DNA from: Adiantum capillus-veneris
Lineage: Eukaryota; Streptophyta; Polypodiopsida; Polypodiales; Pteridaceae
DNA: 64,000 nt
Direction: 5' to 3'
NCBI GenBank assembly: GCA_014529385.2
Contig: CM043966.1
Coordinates: 39,426,037-39,490,036 of the forward strand
In this document: in pieces, positions 53,130 through 64,000 of the stretch
Layout: each line of letters begins with the position of its first letter
Position numbering within the stretch: the stretch's first letter is position 1
Notes under the pieces: model-generated
Told to the model about the DNA's origin: nothing
The model's input: the letters and a program-made list of their open reading frames with translations, nothing else
Databases searched by the model: none
Position numbers and translations under genes: made by a program

Positions 53130-56100
53130 TTAAGAGATCTCTCTCTCATCCTCGCATAACTCAGCATAACTTCCTATATCTATATAGAGCTCTCCGTTTA
53201 AACACATATCCTCTGTTTCATTTTGTAGCTCCTCTGCATGCACCCCATATAGAGTAGTAGCATCTTGATGCTCGTCTGGCACCACCGCAACGGCTTCTGA
53301 TTGAGCATCTTCTTTGATCTCCTCCATTGATGTCGTTGTGATTGGCACATGGTAGCCTTCATACGTCCTTGCACTACGAGGGGCTACCTCTATGACGTAC
53401 CACCAGTTTGATGTAGACTTTGTAGGATGAAATATTACCTGCCAGAGCCACATAACTTACATGAGAGCTTTCAAGCACATAACTTGTAAAAGGGGGATGT
53501 TAACTATTTACATACTTACTTGTTCACAATGCTCGGGTAGTACGAAAGTGTCTCTTAGGTCAGTCCATTTCTTAGTAGAATCCACCTCAAGAAAACTAGA
53601 CTCTCCTCTACGCACAGTAGCGTTGCGACCCTCCATGATTATCTTGAACCATTGCACGTCGAACAAGTCGACAAAAAATCCTCTGTAATCGATCCTCAAA
53701 ATCTCTTGCAGCGTGCCGAAGTAAGTGAGTTCTGCCACCACAGGATCTGCATCAGAGGAACGTCGTCGACTAGACTGTTCAAATTTTGCCATGATTCCAC
53801 AATCTTGAGTAAAACGCTTTTTGTCGATTCGTTCCACCCTAAAATGTCGACCTTTACACCATGCTGCTGTGTATGACTTATACTACAACGAACAAAGATT
53901 ATGAGTGGCCGTTCAAACGTTTATAAATAAAGTCACTTGCTAGTCGTACATTGCAAACTTACCTTGGTCGTGCAACCCCGAGAGTACTCCCACTCTTCTT
54001 CAGTCACTTCGTCACCGCATTGTTGTGCGCTTTTCAATTGGTTGTGCAACCATCTTAAGCTCATGAAGGTTGGTAGGCTCTCCAGAACCGCTGGATAGTG
54101 CATCGGTGGTCGTCTTCCCCGTCTCCACTCGATTCGTGCCCTTTGTCGCTCTTGCTTTGCATCCTCATATTGTGAAATCCACTTTTGCATCACTGGATTG
54201 TGAAGCATGCAAAATCGGTTGATTTTAGCCTCTAGATCTTCCGTCATCTTCTTCTCCACACCGAGATTGCACATGACAATCCCAGATATGCGCTCATCAT
54301 CTATGGTTCGCCATAGCGTGTCCCGGGATTTATCAAATCCGTCTAGCCACTCTCCAATGTACACTAGAGACTCTGATACCAACCAACCTTCTGCCATGCT
54401 ACCCTCCGGACGTGCCTTTTGACGCACATATCCCTTAAGCGTTTTCATGAAACGCTCTAAGAAGAACATCCATCTGGAATGAACTGTGCCAGCTATTTCC
54501 ACCTCATCAACTATGTGAACAAGAAGATGCACCTGAATGGTTAGCATTGTAGTAGGAAAATGTTTCTCAAACATGCACACAAGCTCCGCAGCATTTAGTT
54601 TGGCGAATGGTATGGAGTCTACGTTGATCTCCTTTTGTGAGATCCATTGCACCAGCTTTGCAAGTTTGTAGATTGTGTTACGGATGTCGAGAGACAAACA
54701 TCCCTCAATGGCAACCGGTAAAATAAACTGTAAAGTATGTGCATCAATGATATTAAAGTCCACATTTTATGCAATGATATTAAAGTCCACTATGAACGTA
54801 CCTGACACATTTTATGCCAATCGTGTGACTTCAAACCGGTAAGCTTTCCTTCTTTAGTAAAACACGTTCGGAGCGAGTGCATTACGCCAGTGGGGGTCCG
54901 CAAAGATCGAATGGTCTCTTTTACTTTGCGTTCTTGGGCTCCTATGAAAATCCATGGTGCTTTAGGGAGTTTTATCGATCCATCAGACGCTGTTTGCGGC
55001 CAATATTGCTCCATACGATCCACATTTCCAAGGTCAACTTTGGCTCCCAAAGTATCTTTCTTGCCGGTCAAATGGTCCCATAGTAGATTACCCACATTCT
55101 TGAATATGTGCATTGGATCGAGCAAGTGATTGATCATGAGTCGGGGCCAGTATGGTAACTCGTACCATAGAGATAGTCTCTTCATCCCTGGAGGCAATCC
55201 GTCATCGCACATCTCCTTCTGCTCTAACCATGCTTGTGCAGACATCCTTGGTGGCTCTCTTCCCAAAAAGCCGTCGCGTAACACATGATTCTTTGGAAGA
55301 TACGCTTGATGACCTTCGTAGATTTGCTTCTTCAGTGAGGGTGCCCTACGTGCATTCAGTCTAGGTCCACATGTGACACATGCTCTGTATCCGCTTGTTT
55401 GAAGCCCTGCATGTATACACATGATAATAGATCAACTATGGGAAAAAACAAGATTTACAGTGTCTGAGTGAGGAGTGTCAATAGATCACCTGAGCATTTT
55501 GTTAGCCCGGGATAGTCATGCATGGTCCACATTAGAATACCTCTGATCAAAGCATTCCGTCGTCCTGTGTGTCGGCTCATATCCACCACCTCTATGCCAA
55601 TCCACAATTGTTGTAGCTCTTCCAATAGTGGACGAAGATACACATCCATATTCCCCACTTTATATCGCCCTGGCACAATCAAGCTTAGCCATAGGTGCCC
55701 CTTCTTCGTAGTCAACCACGGGGGAATGTTGTAGTTGACGATGACAACGGGCCATACACTGTAAGATGTTGATCTTTGACCAAATGGATTTACGCCATCC
55801 ATAGCCAGGCCTAAGCGCAAATTTCGAGCTTCCCTGGCAAAATCCGACCATGTTCCATCTATATGTTTCCACGCTACGCAATCTGCAGGAATTCGTAGCA
55901 CACCATCCGAAGATTTATTCTCCTCATGCCATGATGCTAGGGCGGCCATGGACTTACATTCGAAGAAATGCTTGATGCGAGGAAGCAGAGGGAAATGTCG
56001 CAAAACCTTTTGTGGAATTTTTGTCCCGTGGAGATCTACTCGATATCTTTCGGAATCACATTTCGGACACTTCTCCATGTCTATGTATTCCCCTCTGAAA

Positions 56101-56858
56101 AGAATGCAGTCATTAGGACAAGCGTGGATAGAATTGTAATCCATCCCCAAGTTTCGCAAAATCTTTCTTGCTTCATCTCGGGAATCTGGCATCACATTGT
56201 CAGCTGGTAGTATGTGCTCTTTCAGCAATCTACACAACATAAAAATATGATACAGTCGTGTAAAAATCTATCAGATCATTATACATTTAGAGTTCTATTA
56301 AAGTAAACTAATTGTAATAGATCACGTGAAAAGCGCTGTGACGCTAGTGTCACTCCATCCAAACTTTGCCTGCATGTTGAGAAGAACCAGGAGTGCTTTC
56401 AATCTAGACATACGTGCTCCATTATACAATGGCGTATCGGCTTCACTTTTCATATCATCATAGATAAGCCTTTCTGAATCCATGATCGTCTTGATCATTT
56501 CATCAATCTCGGGCTCAAACATTGCCTCGTTGGGAATGTGCTCTGCATGATCATCCCCCGAGCTGTCAGAGGCTACATCTTGTGGCCTCACATATGCTGC
56601 TTGACCAAAGCGCCTGCGAACACGTCTATTGGGTTGCAAGATTGCTGCTTGTTGGCCAGCGTCAGAGTCCGACGAGTTATAATTGGCAACAACTCGATCT
56701 ATAATAGATGGATCAAACTCGCCAAATTCGCGAACGTGCTGCAAAGAAACACGTCTTGTCCGTCGCACAGCATGCTTGCATTGATTACAAGGACATAAGA
56801 TCCTCGTTGAGAGATAGGTGTTTCTGTTGGACGGTCCCACATCCTCGTCGCTACTCAT
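53130..56858 (-). CDS. TNP2-type CACTA transposase, six exons, 1104 aa, intact
   Basis: Proposed exons on the minus strand are 56326-56858, 55490-56229, 54802-55406, 53963-54727, 53520-53882 and 53130-53438. The five introns are 74-96 bp, all GT-AG, and all phases agree; 3315 nt coding. Exon 1 has a Cys-rich transposase-associated motif (CPCNQCKH) and LKALLVLLNMQAKFGW. Exon 2 carries the transposase_21 domain (MDYNSIHACPNDCILFRGEY, LGLAMDGVNPF). Exon 3 has GYRACVTCGPR, LDPMHIFKNVGNLLWDHL and KSHDWHKMCQ. Exon 4 is DUF4218-like (FPTTMLTIQVHLLVHIVDE, FMKTLKGYVRQKARPEGS). Exons 5-6 are DUF4216-like (YRGFFVDLFDVQWFKI, STSNWWYVIE). It catalyses excision and integration together with the second element protein. 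The start Met at 56858 (MSSDEDVGPS) fits exon 1 with no open frame needed upstream. Confidence 0.92.
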
Positions 56859-56920
56859 AATGAGGATAAAAAACTTATAACCTGGACAAAAAATTTAATA
56901 TTCTATTGGCATTCTTCGTT

Positions 56921-57004
<84 letters not shown>

Positions 57005-58198
57005 ACCTCACATTCTCTAGTCATGTCCAATCCCCGCACACCTCGGTCTAGAGGTGCACGGAGATCAGAACCACCGGGTTATAATCTCGTCTTTATTGGT
57101 CAATACCTATATTTGTGGGTACAAGAAATCTACACACCCACGTCTACATGATACTGCATGTAGTGGACAAAACCCCTTTGCCTCTTCTCTAGCTGTAGCA
57201 CTTCACAACATCTTAACATCTTTTCACAGTAGATCTTTTCACTGTTCGTCTAACTCTAAACCCTAAACCGTAAGTAATTCTTGCGTGGACTCGATCTAAC
57301 GTAAATAAGCGTAAGTCTAAATAAACGTAAATCTAACTAAAAATAAAGCTAAATCTAATTTAACGTAAGTCTAATGACTAGAGGTTGTCTAGATGGTCAT
57401 TGTGTCGGGGATGTAGTGACTCTTGCCGCCCTGAAGATCCACCTTCTTCCCTATCTTCTGAAGACATTTCACCAGTACTTTTGGATCGACGGAGCCCACC
57501 ATGAGTGAAGGCAGCAATACCCTATATTCCATTGAGGGCTTTCTTCACCCGCTTCATGCAGGCATCGCAGTCTATGGAGACCTAAATCTAATCTAATATA
57601 ACGTAAATCTAAATCTAGCTTAAATAAACGTAAATCTAGTTAAAAATAAACTTAAATCTAATTTAATGTAAGTCTACATATAACCTAATCTTTAACGTCT
57701 TTTAAGATAGTTTCCTACGACGTTATAACTCTCTTCTTCTTGTGTGTGTGCGCGTGTGTGGATGTGTGTGCCAATAAAAAGAGATAAATGGTATAACCTT
57801 TCTATCACCCATGCCAAGTATGATAGATTGATTATGCCATTTCCCTCTTGAATAATAGGTCTTGAGTTCAACTCCTCATCGGCTAGATCTTTAGGTCTTT
57901 TAATTTTAATTAGTTTCCTACGACGTTAAATTAGTTTCTCTCTCTTTCTCTCTCAATGTGTGTGCGTTTTTTTGGATTGTATGCATGTTTTCTCTCTCTT
58001 TTCCTCTCTCAATGTGTGCGTTTTTTGTTTATGCATGTTCTCTCTCTCTTTTCCTCTCTCAATGCGTGCGTTTTTTGTTTATGCATGCTCTCTCTCTCTT
58101 TTTCTCTCTCAATGTGTGTGTGCATTCTTTGTTTATGTATGTGTGTGTGCGTTTTTGTTTTTGTTTGTACTCTCTCTCTCTCTCTCTCAAAAACACTA

Positions 58199-58251
<53 letters not shown>

Positions 58252-58350
58252 AAGAGGGGAAGGGAACATGAGAATGAGGAGAGGGAAGGAGCATACCTGG
58301 CTCTCCTTCCTCTCCTCGTGTGTGTGCGTGTGTGTGTGTGTGTGGAGAAG

Positions 58351-58424
<74 letters not shown>

Positions 58425-58500
58425 AGAGCGTTACCTGCTCCTTGCTTGAGGGCGCCGAAAAACTCAGATCTGGGATCTGAGTTTTTGGGCGCGCTCGGTT
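56859..58500. other. CACTA 5' noncoding region with microsatellites
   Basis: This is upstream of the transposase gene, so it should hold its promoter. It contains (TC)n at 56924-57002, short repeats of AAACGTAAATCTAA-type at 57290-57370 and 57590-57680, TC- and TG-rich near-repeats at 57940-58180, (TG)n(GA)n at 58199-58240 and (TG)n(GA)n at 58318-58421. Long frames across 57958-58480 come only from dinucleotide repeats. Confidence 0.8.
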
Positions 58501-58509
58501 ATTTTTTTA

Positions 58510-58637
58510 CCCCAGCCGGCGTCGCTATGAGCGTCGCAAATTTCTTTGTAAATTTGCGACGCTTATAGCGACGCCGGGAATTTTTTTTTTGAGCGTCGCT
58601 GTGTGAGCGTCGCTAATATGAATAGCCTCTTGTAGTG
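58510..58637. repeat. Right TIR and subterminal repeats of the CACTA element
   Basis: Six or more GCGTCGCT/AGCGACGC motifs in both orientations precede the inverted TIR CCTCTTGTAGTG. An inverted pair (GCGTCGCAAATTT and AAATTTGCGACGC, 58532-58563) can form a hairpin. TAT follows as target duplication. Confidence 0.92.
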
Positions 58638-58679
58638 TATGGTTGGTTTTATACAGTGTATGCAATCCCAAAACCAATA

Positions 58680-60520
58680 TTCTAGTTAGCATACCGGTTT
58701 TGCTAGCTAGCATATTAAGCATGCTTATTGAGTATGCTCATTATCATACATGGCATCCGCGTAAGCATTCCAAGTGTCCTAGCTAACATACTCAATATGA
58801 TACTTAACATACCGAATATGTTAGTTAGCATACCCGATATACTAGTTAGCATACACTGTATTCTAGTTTAGCATACACTGTATTCTAGTTTAGCATACAC
58901 AATATACCTACATGCATGCTAAGTTGGCATACCAAATATGTTAGAAAGTATGTAAAATATGCTAACTAGCATACCCAGTATACTATGTAGCATCCTACTA
59001 TTATATTGTGAATGCTAATTATAATTCTATGTATGCTAGTTAGCATACCGAGTATGTTAGTTAGCATACCCATTATGCTAGTTAGCACACCCAATATTCT
59101 AGTTAGCATACCCTTTTAGTTGGCACAAAAAATATGCTAAATAGTATGGTCAATATGCTAGCTAGCATACCCAGAATGCTATGTAACATACTACTATTGT
59201 GCTCAGTATGTTGGTTAGCATACCTAGTATGCTAGTTAGCATACCCAATATGCTAGTTAGCAAACTCAGTACACCTAGCATGCTAGGTAACATACCCAAT
59301 ATGCTAGTTATCATACCCAATATGCTTGTTAGCATGCCCGGTATACCTCTAAGCATGCTTAGTTGGCACACCAAATATGCTAGTAAGTATGTTAAATAAG
59401 CTAACTAGCCTACCCTGTATTCTATGTAGCATACTACTACTATGTTCATAATGTTTATTATAATTTCATGTATGCTAGTTAGCATACCCAGTATGCTAGT
59501 TCGCATACCCAATATGCTAGTTCACATACCCAGTATGCTATTTAGCATGCCTTGTATACCTCCAAGCATGCTTAGTTGGCACACCAAATATGGTAGTTCG
59601 TATGTTCAATATGCTAACTAGCATACCCTGTATGCTATGTAGCATACTTCTACTATTATCAGGATGCTTATTATGATTCCATGTATGCTAGTTAGCATAC
59701 CCAATATGTTAGTTAGCATAGCCAGTATGTTAGTTAGCATGCTAGTTAGCATGCCCTATATACCCCAAGCATGCTTAGTTCGCACACCAAATATGGTAGT
59801 TAGTATTTTCAGTATGCTAGCTAGCATACCTTGTATGTTATGTAGCATACCCTGTATGTTAATGTAACATACTTCTACTATCCTCAAGATGCTTATTATG
59901 ATTCCATGTATGCTAGTTAGCATACCCAATATGCTAGTTAGCATATCTTCTATGCTATTTAATATACATAGTATGCTAGTTAGCATACCCGATATGCTAG
60001 TTAGCATTTCTAGTAAGCATATCAAGTGTGCTAGTTAGCATACCTTGCATACATGCATGTATGCTTAGTTGGCACACCAAATATGCTAGTTAATATGTTC
60101 AATATGCTAGCTAGCATGCCCAGTATGCTATGTAGCATACTACTATGCTCAGAATGCTAATTATAATTTCATGTATGCTAGTTAGCATGCTTAGTTGGCA
60201 CACCAAATATGCTCGTTAGTATGTTCAATATGCTAACTAGCATAACTGATATGATATTTAGCATACTACTAATATGTTTTGGATGCTAATGATAATTCCA
60301 TGTATGCTAGTTAGCATACCCAATATGTTAGTTAGCGTATACCTCCAAGCATGCTTAGTTGTCACGCCAAATATGCTAGTTAGTATTTTTAATATGCTAA
60401 CTAGAATACCCAGTATGCTATGTAGCATACTACTACTATTCTCAGTATGCTTATTATAATTCTATGTATGCTAGCTAGCATACCCACTATGCTAGTTAGC
60501 ATACCATATGTGCTAGTTAA
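58680..60520. repeat. TATGCTAG palindromic array, block 2
   Basis: About 1.8 kb of the same units as block 1 (TATGCTAGTTAGCATACCCA and variants). The anchor CATGCTTAGTTGGCACACC or close variants recurs near 58913, 59350, 59567, 59767, 60057, 60186 and 60350. A second anchor, CATACTACTACTAT, follows each anchor by about 80 bp, and then TTATTATAATTTCATGTATG. The result is a higher-order unit of about 130-290 bp with many internal palindromes. Met/Leu/Ile-rich ORFs over it are artefacts. Confidence 0.9.
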
Positions 60521-60589
60521 CCTTATCACTACGAGTCACTATGCTGGTTAGAATTTTTAAGATGCTGATTAGCATACATGGCATTTTAT

Positions 60590-61165
60590 GCACGAGCAAG
60601 TGCAATAGACTTTCATCAGCCTGCACTTTGGATTCCTTGACCTCCACCTCTGTCTACAAAAAAATGTAAAAAGAGCATGGTAAGTCATAGGTTAGTTGTG
60701 TACATGTGCTAGTTTGAAAATCACAAACACTTACCAGATGGGAGGTTATGTCAATGTAACTATCAACTAGGGTATCTTCACGCACCCTCTATCTGTCATA
60801 AAGCTGGCAATAGCTTGATTACATAGGGCAGTGGGAAAAAAAGAGCCTTGTAGACTAGATTGCATATGCACCAGCAAGTGCAATATACTTTCATCGGCCT
60901 GCACTTTGAATTCCTTGACCTCCACCTCAACCTACAAAAAAACGTAAAAAGAGCATGGTAAGTCATAGCTTAGCTGTGCACATGTACCAAATATAAGGTG
61001 CTAGTTTGAAATTCACAAACACTTAACAGATGGGAGGTTATGTCAATGTAACTATCAACAAGGGTGTCCTCATAGTGAGGAAACCCCAAATCATAAAGTG
61101 TCTCTTTCATTTTTTCTATTTTCACCTTGAGCTCCATTTTTTGCTTTGCATTTAGATCACAGATC
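60590..61165 (-). pseudogene. Tandemly duplicated exon pair of an unknown gene
   Basis: A segment of about 280 bp occurs twice (60592-60790 and 60869-61085). On the minus strand one copy reads MELKVKIEKMKETLYDLGFP, HYEDTLVDSYIDITSHL, and then a donor position at 60735 (GTAAGT) or 61026 (changed to TTAAGT). The next exon, after a TTTTTTGTAG acceptor at 60931 or 60653, begins VEVEVKEFKVQADESILHLL. Coding quality and paired splice signals suggest real exons. Same strand as the FCP1-like relic, but a link is speculative. Confidence 0.45.
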
Positions 61166-62460
61166 TATGATAAAGTGTAAGGTCCCCAATCCCGCCGACA
61201 CCAAAAACAGGATGGTACCATTGACAGGTCTCTAGGCCTACTAAGTCAGAGTCCTTAAACAAGAAAATTTTCAGGGAATTCACCCTTACCATTGACAATG
61301 GTTTAGATTTATAGCCCTAGAAAGAGACCTAGTCCTGTCTCGCACTGGACACGGGACCATTAAAAATTTTCCGGCCCTATAACTTCATCCTTTAGATTCT
61401 GGTTTTCCTTAGCCAATGATTTTCCCCCCCAACATATGTGAGCGCACAGCCATTGGTGGATTCCTCTTCCAAATGACGAAGTTTCTAAACGTTTTAGTGC
61501 GCTGGAATGGATAGTTACCTGACTAATCAGGTCCACCCATCCATGATTGACAACCTTAGTCAATCCCCACTTACCACCCTGCACTCACACATGATTTTTG
61601 TGTTGTTTAATTAATACCACATTCTTTTCACAATCAAAACAATGATTCATTTTTAACTTCCATAACTGCATTTCATTAAGACAACCTTTGAAAAACAGTA
61701 TTGAAGACATTCTTTCAGAAAACAAACATCTTTAGACTTAAGACAAGGTACTGCCATTCTGAAGTATCTCTGACCAGTACTAACTTGTCTCAAGACCACC
61801 TATACAGGGGTGAAAAACGGCACCCATTCCTTATTTATAAAAACCGGGGTGGAAAAAGCCATCACCCAAAGTCCGAGCGCCCATATGCCAAAACCAATTG
61901 CCCATACAACTGGGCAGTTCCTCTAGAATATACTTGAAAGTACTATCCATAAACATAAACAAGCACGGGATAAAGACTCCACACGTGTCGAGGAAACCGA
62001 CTCTTCCATGTTCCATGATGGTCTCTCCATCATTACTCATTACCTGGAGTAAAATATTTCGAAGGAATCAGAGGTGTCTTGAGACAAGCTGTCTTAAGGA
62101 TGGTCAAACATTTCTTTCTTAAGTCAATCAGTCATAACCCACTCACTTCTTTCCTAGTTAAAATAATTGCTCATTGGTTTCGTGGAAGTTACCTTTCATT
62201 TACAGCCAGTTTATCCTTCCTAACCTTACGTATGCAATGTTTAACTTAAAATGAACTTTAAAAGATTTTAGTGAAAAAAATAGAAATCCACTTGGGACTG
62301 CTCGTTCATGTGTTGTGGGGCGGGTGCCTGTAGACTCTCCTCTGTTGGCCTATGGCTAGGCCTAGCCTCATGGTCATTTGTGGCTTTGTTTCGCTTGTTG
62401 CCAACATCCTCTTCCTCAGTAAGAGGATTGTCCCTGGTTTTCTTGGGAGCCATGTCAGCA
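61166..62460. other. Unclassified, possible gypsy remnant
   Basis: A TGTAAGGTCCCCAATCC at about 61172 looks like an LTR edge: as a plus-strand start, or as a minus-strand end in CTTACA. A minus-strand ORF at 62268-62453 begins MAPKKTRDNPLTEEED and could be a Gag N-terminus. No domain is certain, and no matching second LTR exists here. Confidence 0.3.
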
Positions 62461-62499
62461 GCCTTATAAAATGACTTAATCCATTAGAAGCTTAATTGA

Positions 62500-63830
62500 A
62501 TAATCTTCTTTTTCCTTGTTTACCAAAAAATAAGGATTTTTGGAGTAAGTAGGTATCTTTAATAGTCAATTTGATGAGATATTCCTTCTATTACCTTAAT
62601 TATGCTATAATTAATTTTTCCCACTCTTCAATATTGATTTTGAACCTCGGGTATTTATTCAGAAGTTAGATAAATTCATTTACTAATTTTCCTTGTCCAT
62701 TTTATACAAAAATTGGTTATTTTTATTGAAGATGCATACCTAAACTATTTATCTAAGTTTGGGATATTTATCATGGACTCTTCAAGGTGTGTTCTTCCTC
62801 TGATATTTATATCAAAGGTTTTTGGGTTAATTTACTATATTCCCCCTTTTATTTTCCCCTAAAAATAATGTAATTTTATTGGGATATTTAGTTAAACTAA
62901 TTATCTGATGGTAAAATAATTATCACGGTTTTCCCAAGGTCTAATTAACCTTTGATAAATAGCCCAATTCAAGTTGAATCTATTTGCTAATTTCCCCTAT
63001 TTAATTTGTCTTAAAAACAAGGTATTTCTGCTAAAGTAATTAGGTAGATTACTCATTTGAGTTTGTCCTAATTATCACGAGTTTCCTACAATCTAGCTAA
63101 CCTTTGATAAATAATTCAATTCAATTTGAATTTATTTGCTAATTTTCCCTATTTAATTTGTTCTAAAAACAGAGTATTTCTACTCAAGTAATTAGCTAGA
63201 TTACTTATTTGAGCTTGTACTAATTATCATGAGTTGCCTAATATTTAATTAACCTCTAATAAATAACTCAATTCAATTTGAATCTATTTGCTAATTTCCC
63301 CTATTTAATTTGTCCTAAAAACAGAGTATTCTTGCTAAATTAATTAGCTAAATGAATTATTTGAGCTTGTCCTAATTATCACATGTTTCCTAGCATATAA
63401 CTAACCTCTAATATATAACTCAAAGCATTTTGAATCAATGTTTTAATTTACCCCTTTTAATTTGGCCTAAAAACAGAGTAATTCTGCTAAAGTAATTAGA
63501 TAAATTAATCATCTGAGCTTGACATAATTATTACGGCTTCCCTAACATGTAGTTAATGGCTGATAAATAACTCAAAATATTTTGAATAAATTTGATTATT
63601 TTTTCCATTAATTTTCTCTAGAAAACAATGTAATTCTGCCTAATTAATTATGAAAATTACTCAAAAATTTATAAGATAATTTTTCTAGATTAATGACTAT
63701 CTAATCTAGCTCTGATAATTTTCTCAACTTAATCTAAACTTAATTAATATATTTCTTATTAATTTATGGTTAATTTGGATAATTTCAGTCCTAATATGAT
63801 AGGATAATTAATTAGCTTAATATTCCCAAG
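62500..63830. repeat. 152-bp AT-rich satellite, eight or more diverged copies
   Basis: The motif TTGAATCTATTTGCTAATTT or its variants lies with its G at 62976, 63128, 63280, 63432 and 63584, exactly 152 bp apart each time. Weaker copies fit at about 62672, 62824 and 63736. A second conserved block, CTAAAAACAGAGTA, follows in each unit. Copies differ by roughly 15-30% by eye. No coding potential. The last 170 bp of the window are similar AT-rich DNA without a clear unit. Confidence 0.9.
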
Positions 63831-64000
63831 GTTAATTACAACAATCAACAGAGAATATTCAAATAAGAGAGGATTTATGAGTATACATAGGCCTAATCTT
63901 TAATTTTATTAAGAAAATAGATTAATCTAGCCTTGCTAATTAAGAAGGATTAGGCTAATTACCGTTTAAGGTAATCAACTAGAGCTTAGTCTCTAGTGAT

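Larger units (their letters stand above)
50948..58637 (-). mobile_element. Complete CACTA (En/Spm-type) DNA transposon, 7690 bp
   Basis: Terminal inverted repeats CACTACAAGAGG occur at 50948-50959 and inverted at 58626-58637. They are flanked by a TAT target-site duplication (50945-50947 and 58638-58640). Subterminal GCGTCGCT-type repeats cluster in both orientations at 50985-51185 and 58515-58620. Two minus-strand genes lie inside: a TNP2-type transposase with an intact six-exon structure and a TNPA-like gene. Intact ends, a matching 3-bp duplication and an open transposase indicate recent activity. Confidence 0.97.

Noticed and set aside
57958-58480. Several overlapping ORFs of 80-163 codons rich in Cys/Val, Ser/Leu and Arg/Glu
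   Set aside because: They are translations of TC, TG and GA dinucleotide runs in all frames; no non-repeat protein segment is present.
59162-60025. Met/Leu/Ile-rich ORFs resembling membrane peptides
   Set aside because: They come from the TATGCTAG repeat units, and lengths and frames are arbitrary.
58680-60520. Possible CRISPR-like array (short palindromic repeats)
   Set aside because: Units are contiguous and variable with no unique spacers, in a eukaryotic transposon context with no cas genes.

Overview
This 64 kb window looks like repeat-rich nuclear DNA of a land plant. Almost everything recognisable is transposable-element DNA: Ty3/gypsy and Ty1/copia LTR retrotransposons with plant-type primer-binding sites (tRNA-Asp, initiator tRNA-Met), a Tat-type gypsy element with an extra archaeal-type RNase H, and a CACTA DNA transposon. 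There is no operon structure, no rRNA or tRNA gene and no intact host gene. The species cannot be fixed from sequence; a large-genome plant, possibly a fern or other non-seed plant, is my low-confidence guess.

Layout. 1-392: end of a 159-bp tandem repeat. About 1640-7957 (+): gypsy element E1, with a 5' LTR, a tRNA-Asp PBS and a long intact gag-protease ORF, cut off before reverse transcriptase. 7960-43158 (-): an old, very large gypsy element E2. Its coding order on the minus strand is 5' LTR (42340-43158), gag, protease, RT, integrase, a 3' accessory ORF region, then a truncated 3' LTR (7960-8613). E2 has been invaded by an old copia element E3 (13339-18294, +) and by an unrelated about 2 kb LTR (LTR-C, about 20000-31977). 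LTR-C was itself split by a young Tat gypsy element E4 (20037-29972, -) with near-identical 1.5 kb LTRs and a perfect CAAAA target-site duplication.

43159-50947: an unclassified 3' LTR (from 43943), a palindrome-rich TATGCTAG array, a decayed FCP1/NLI-type HAD phosphatase gene (-), a second LTR of the LTR-C family (from 47724), and an isolated exon with good splice sites. 50948-58637: a complete CACTA transposon with matching TIRs, a TAT target-site duplication, GCGTCGCT subterminal repeats, an intact six-exon TNP2-type transposase (1104 aa) and a second three-exon gene carrying two in-frame TGA codons. 58680-61165: more of the TATGCTAG array and a tandemly duplicated exon pair. About 62500-63830: a 152-bp AT-rich satellite.

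Order of events by nesting and LTR divergence: E2 is oldest, then E3 and LTR-C, then E4. The CACTA insertion is also recent by its intact ends and transposase. The most interesting items are the CACTA element, the regularly spaced 22-bp palindromes of E2, the leader ORFs of E4, the TATGCTAG arrays beside a relic phosphatase gene, and the E1/E2 junction.
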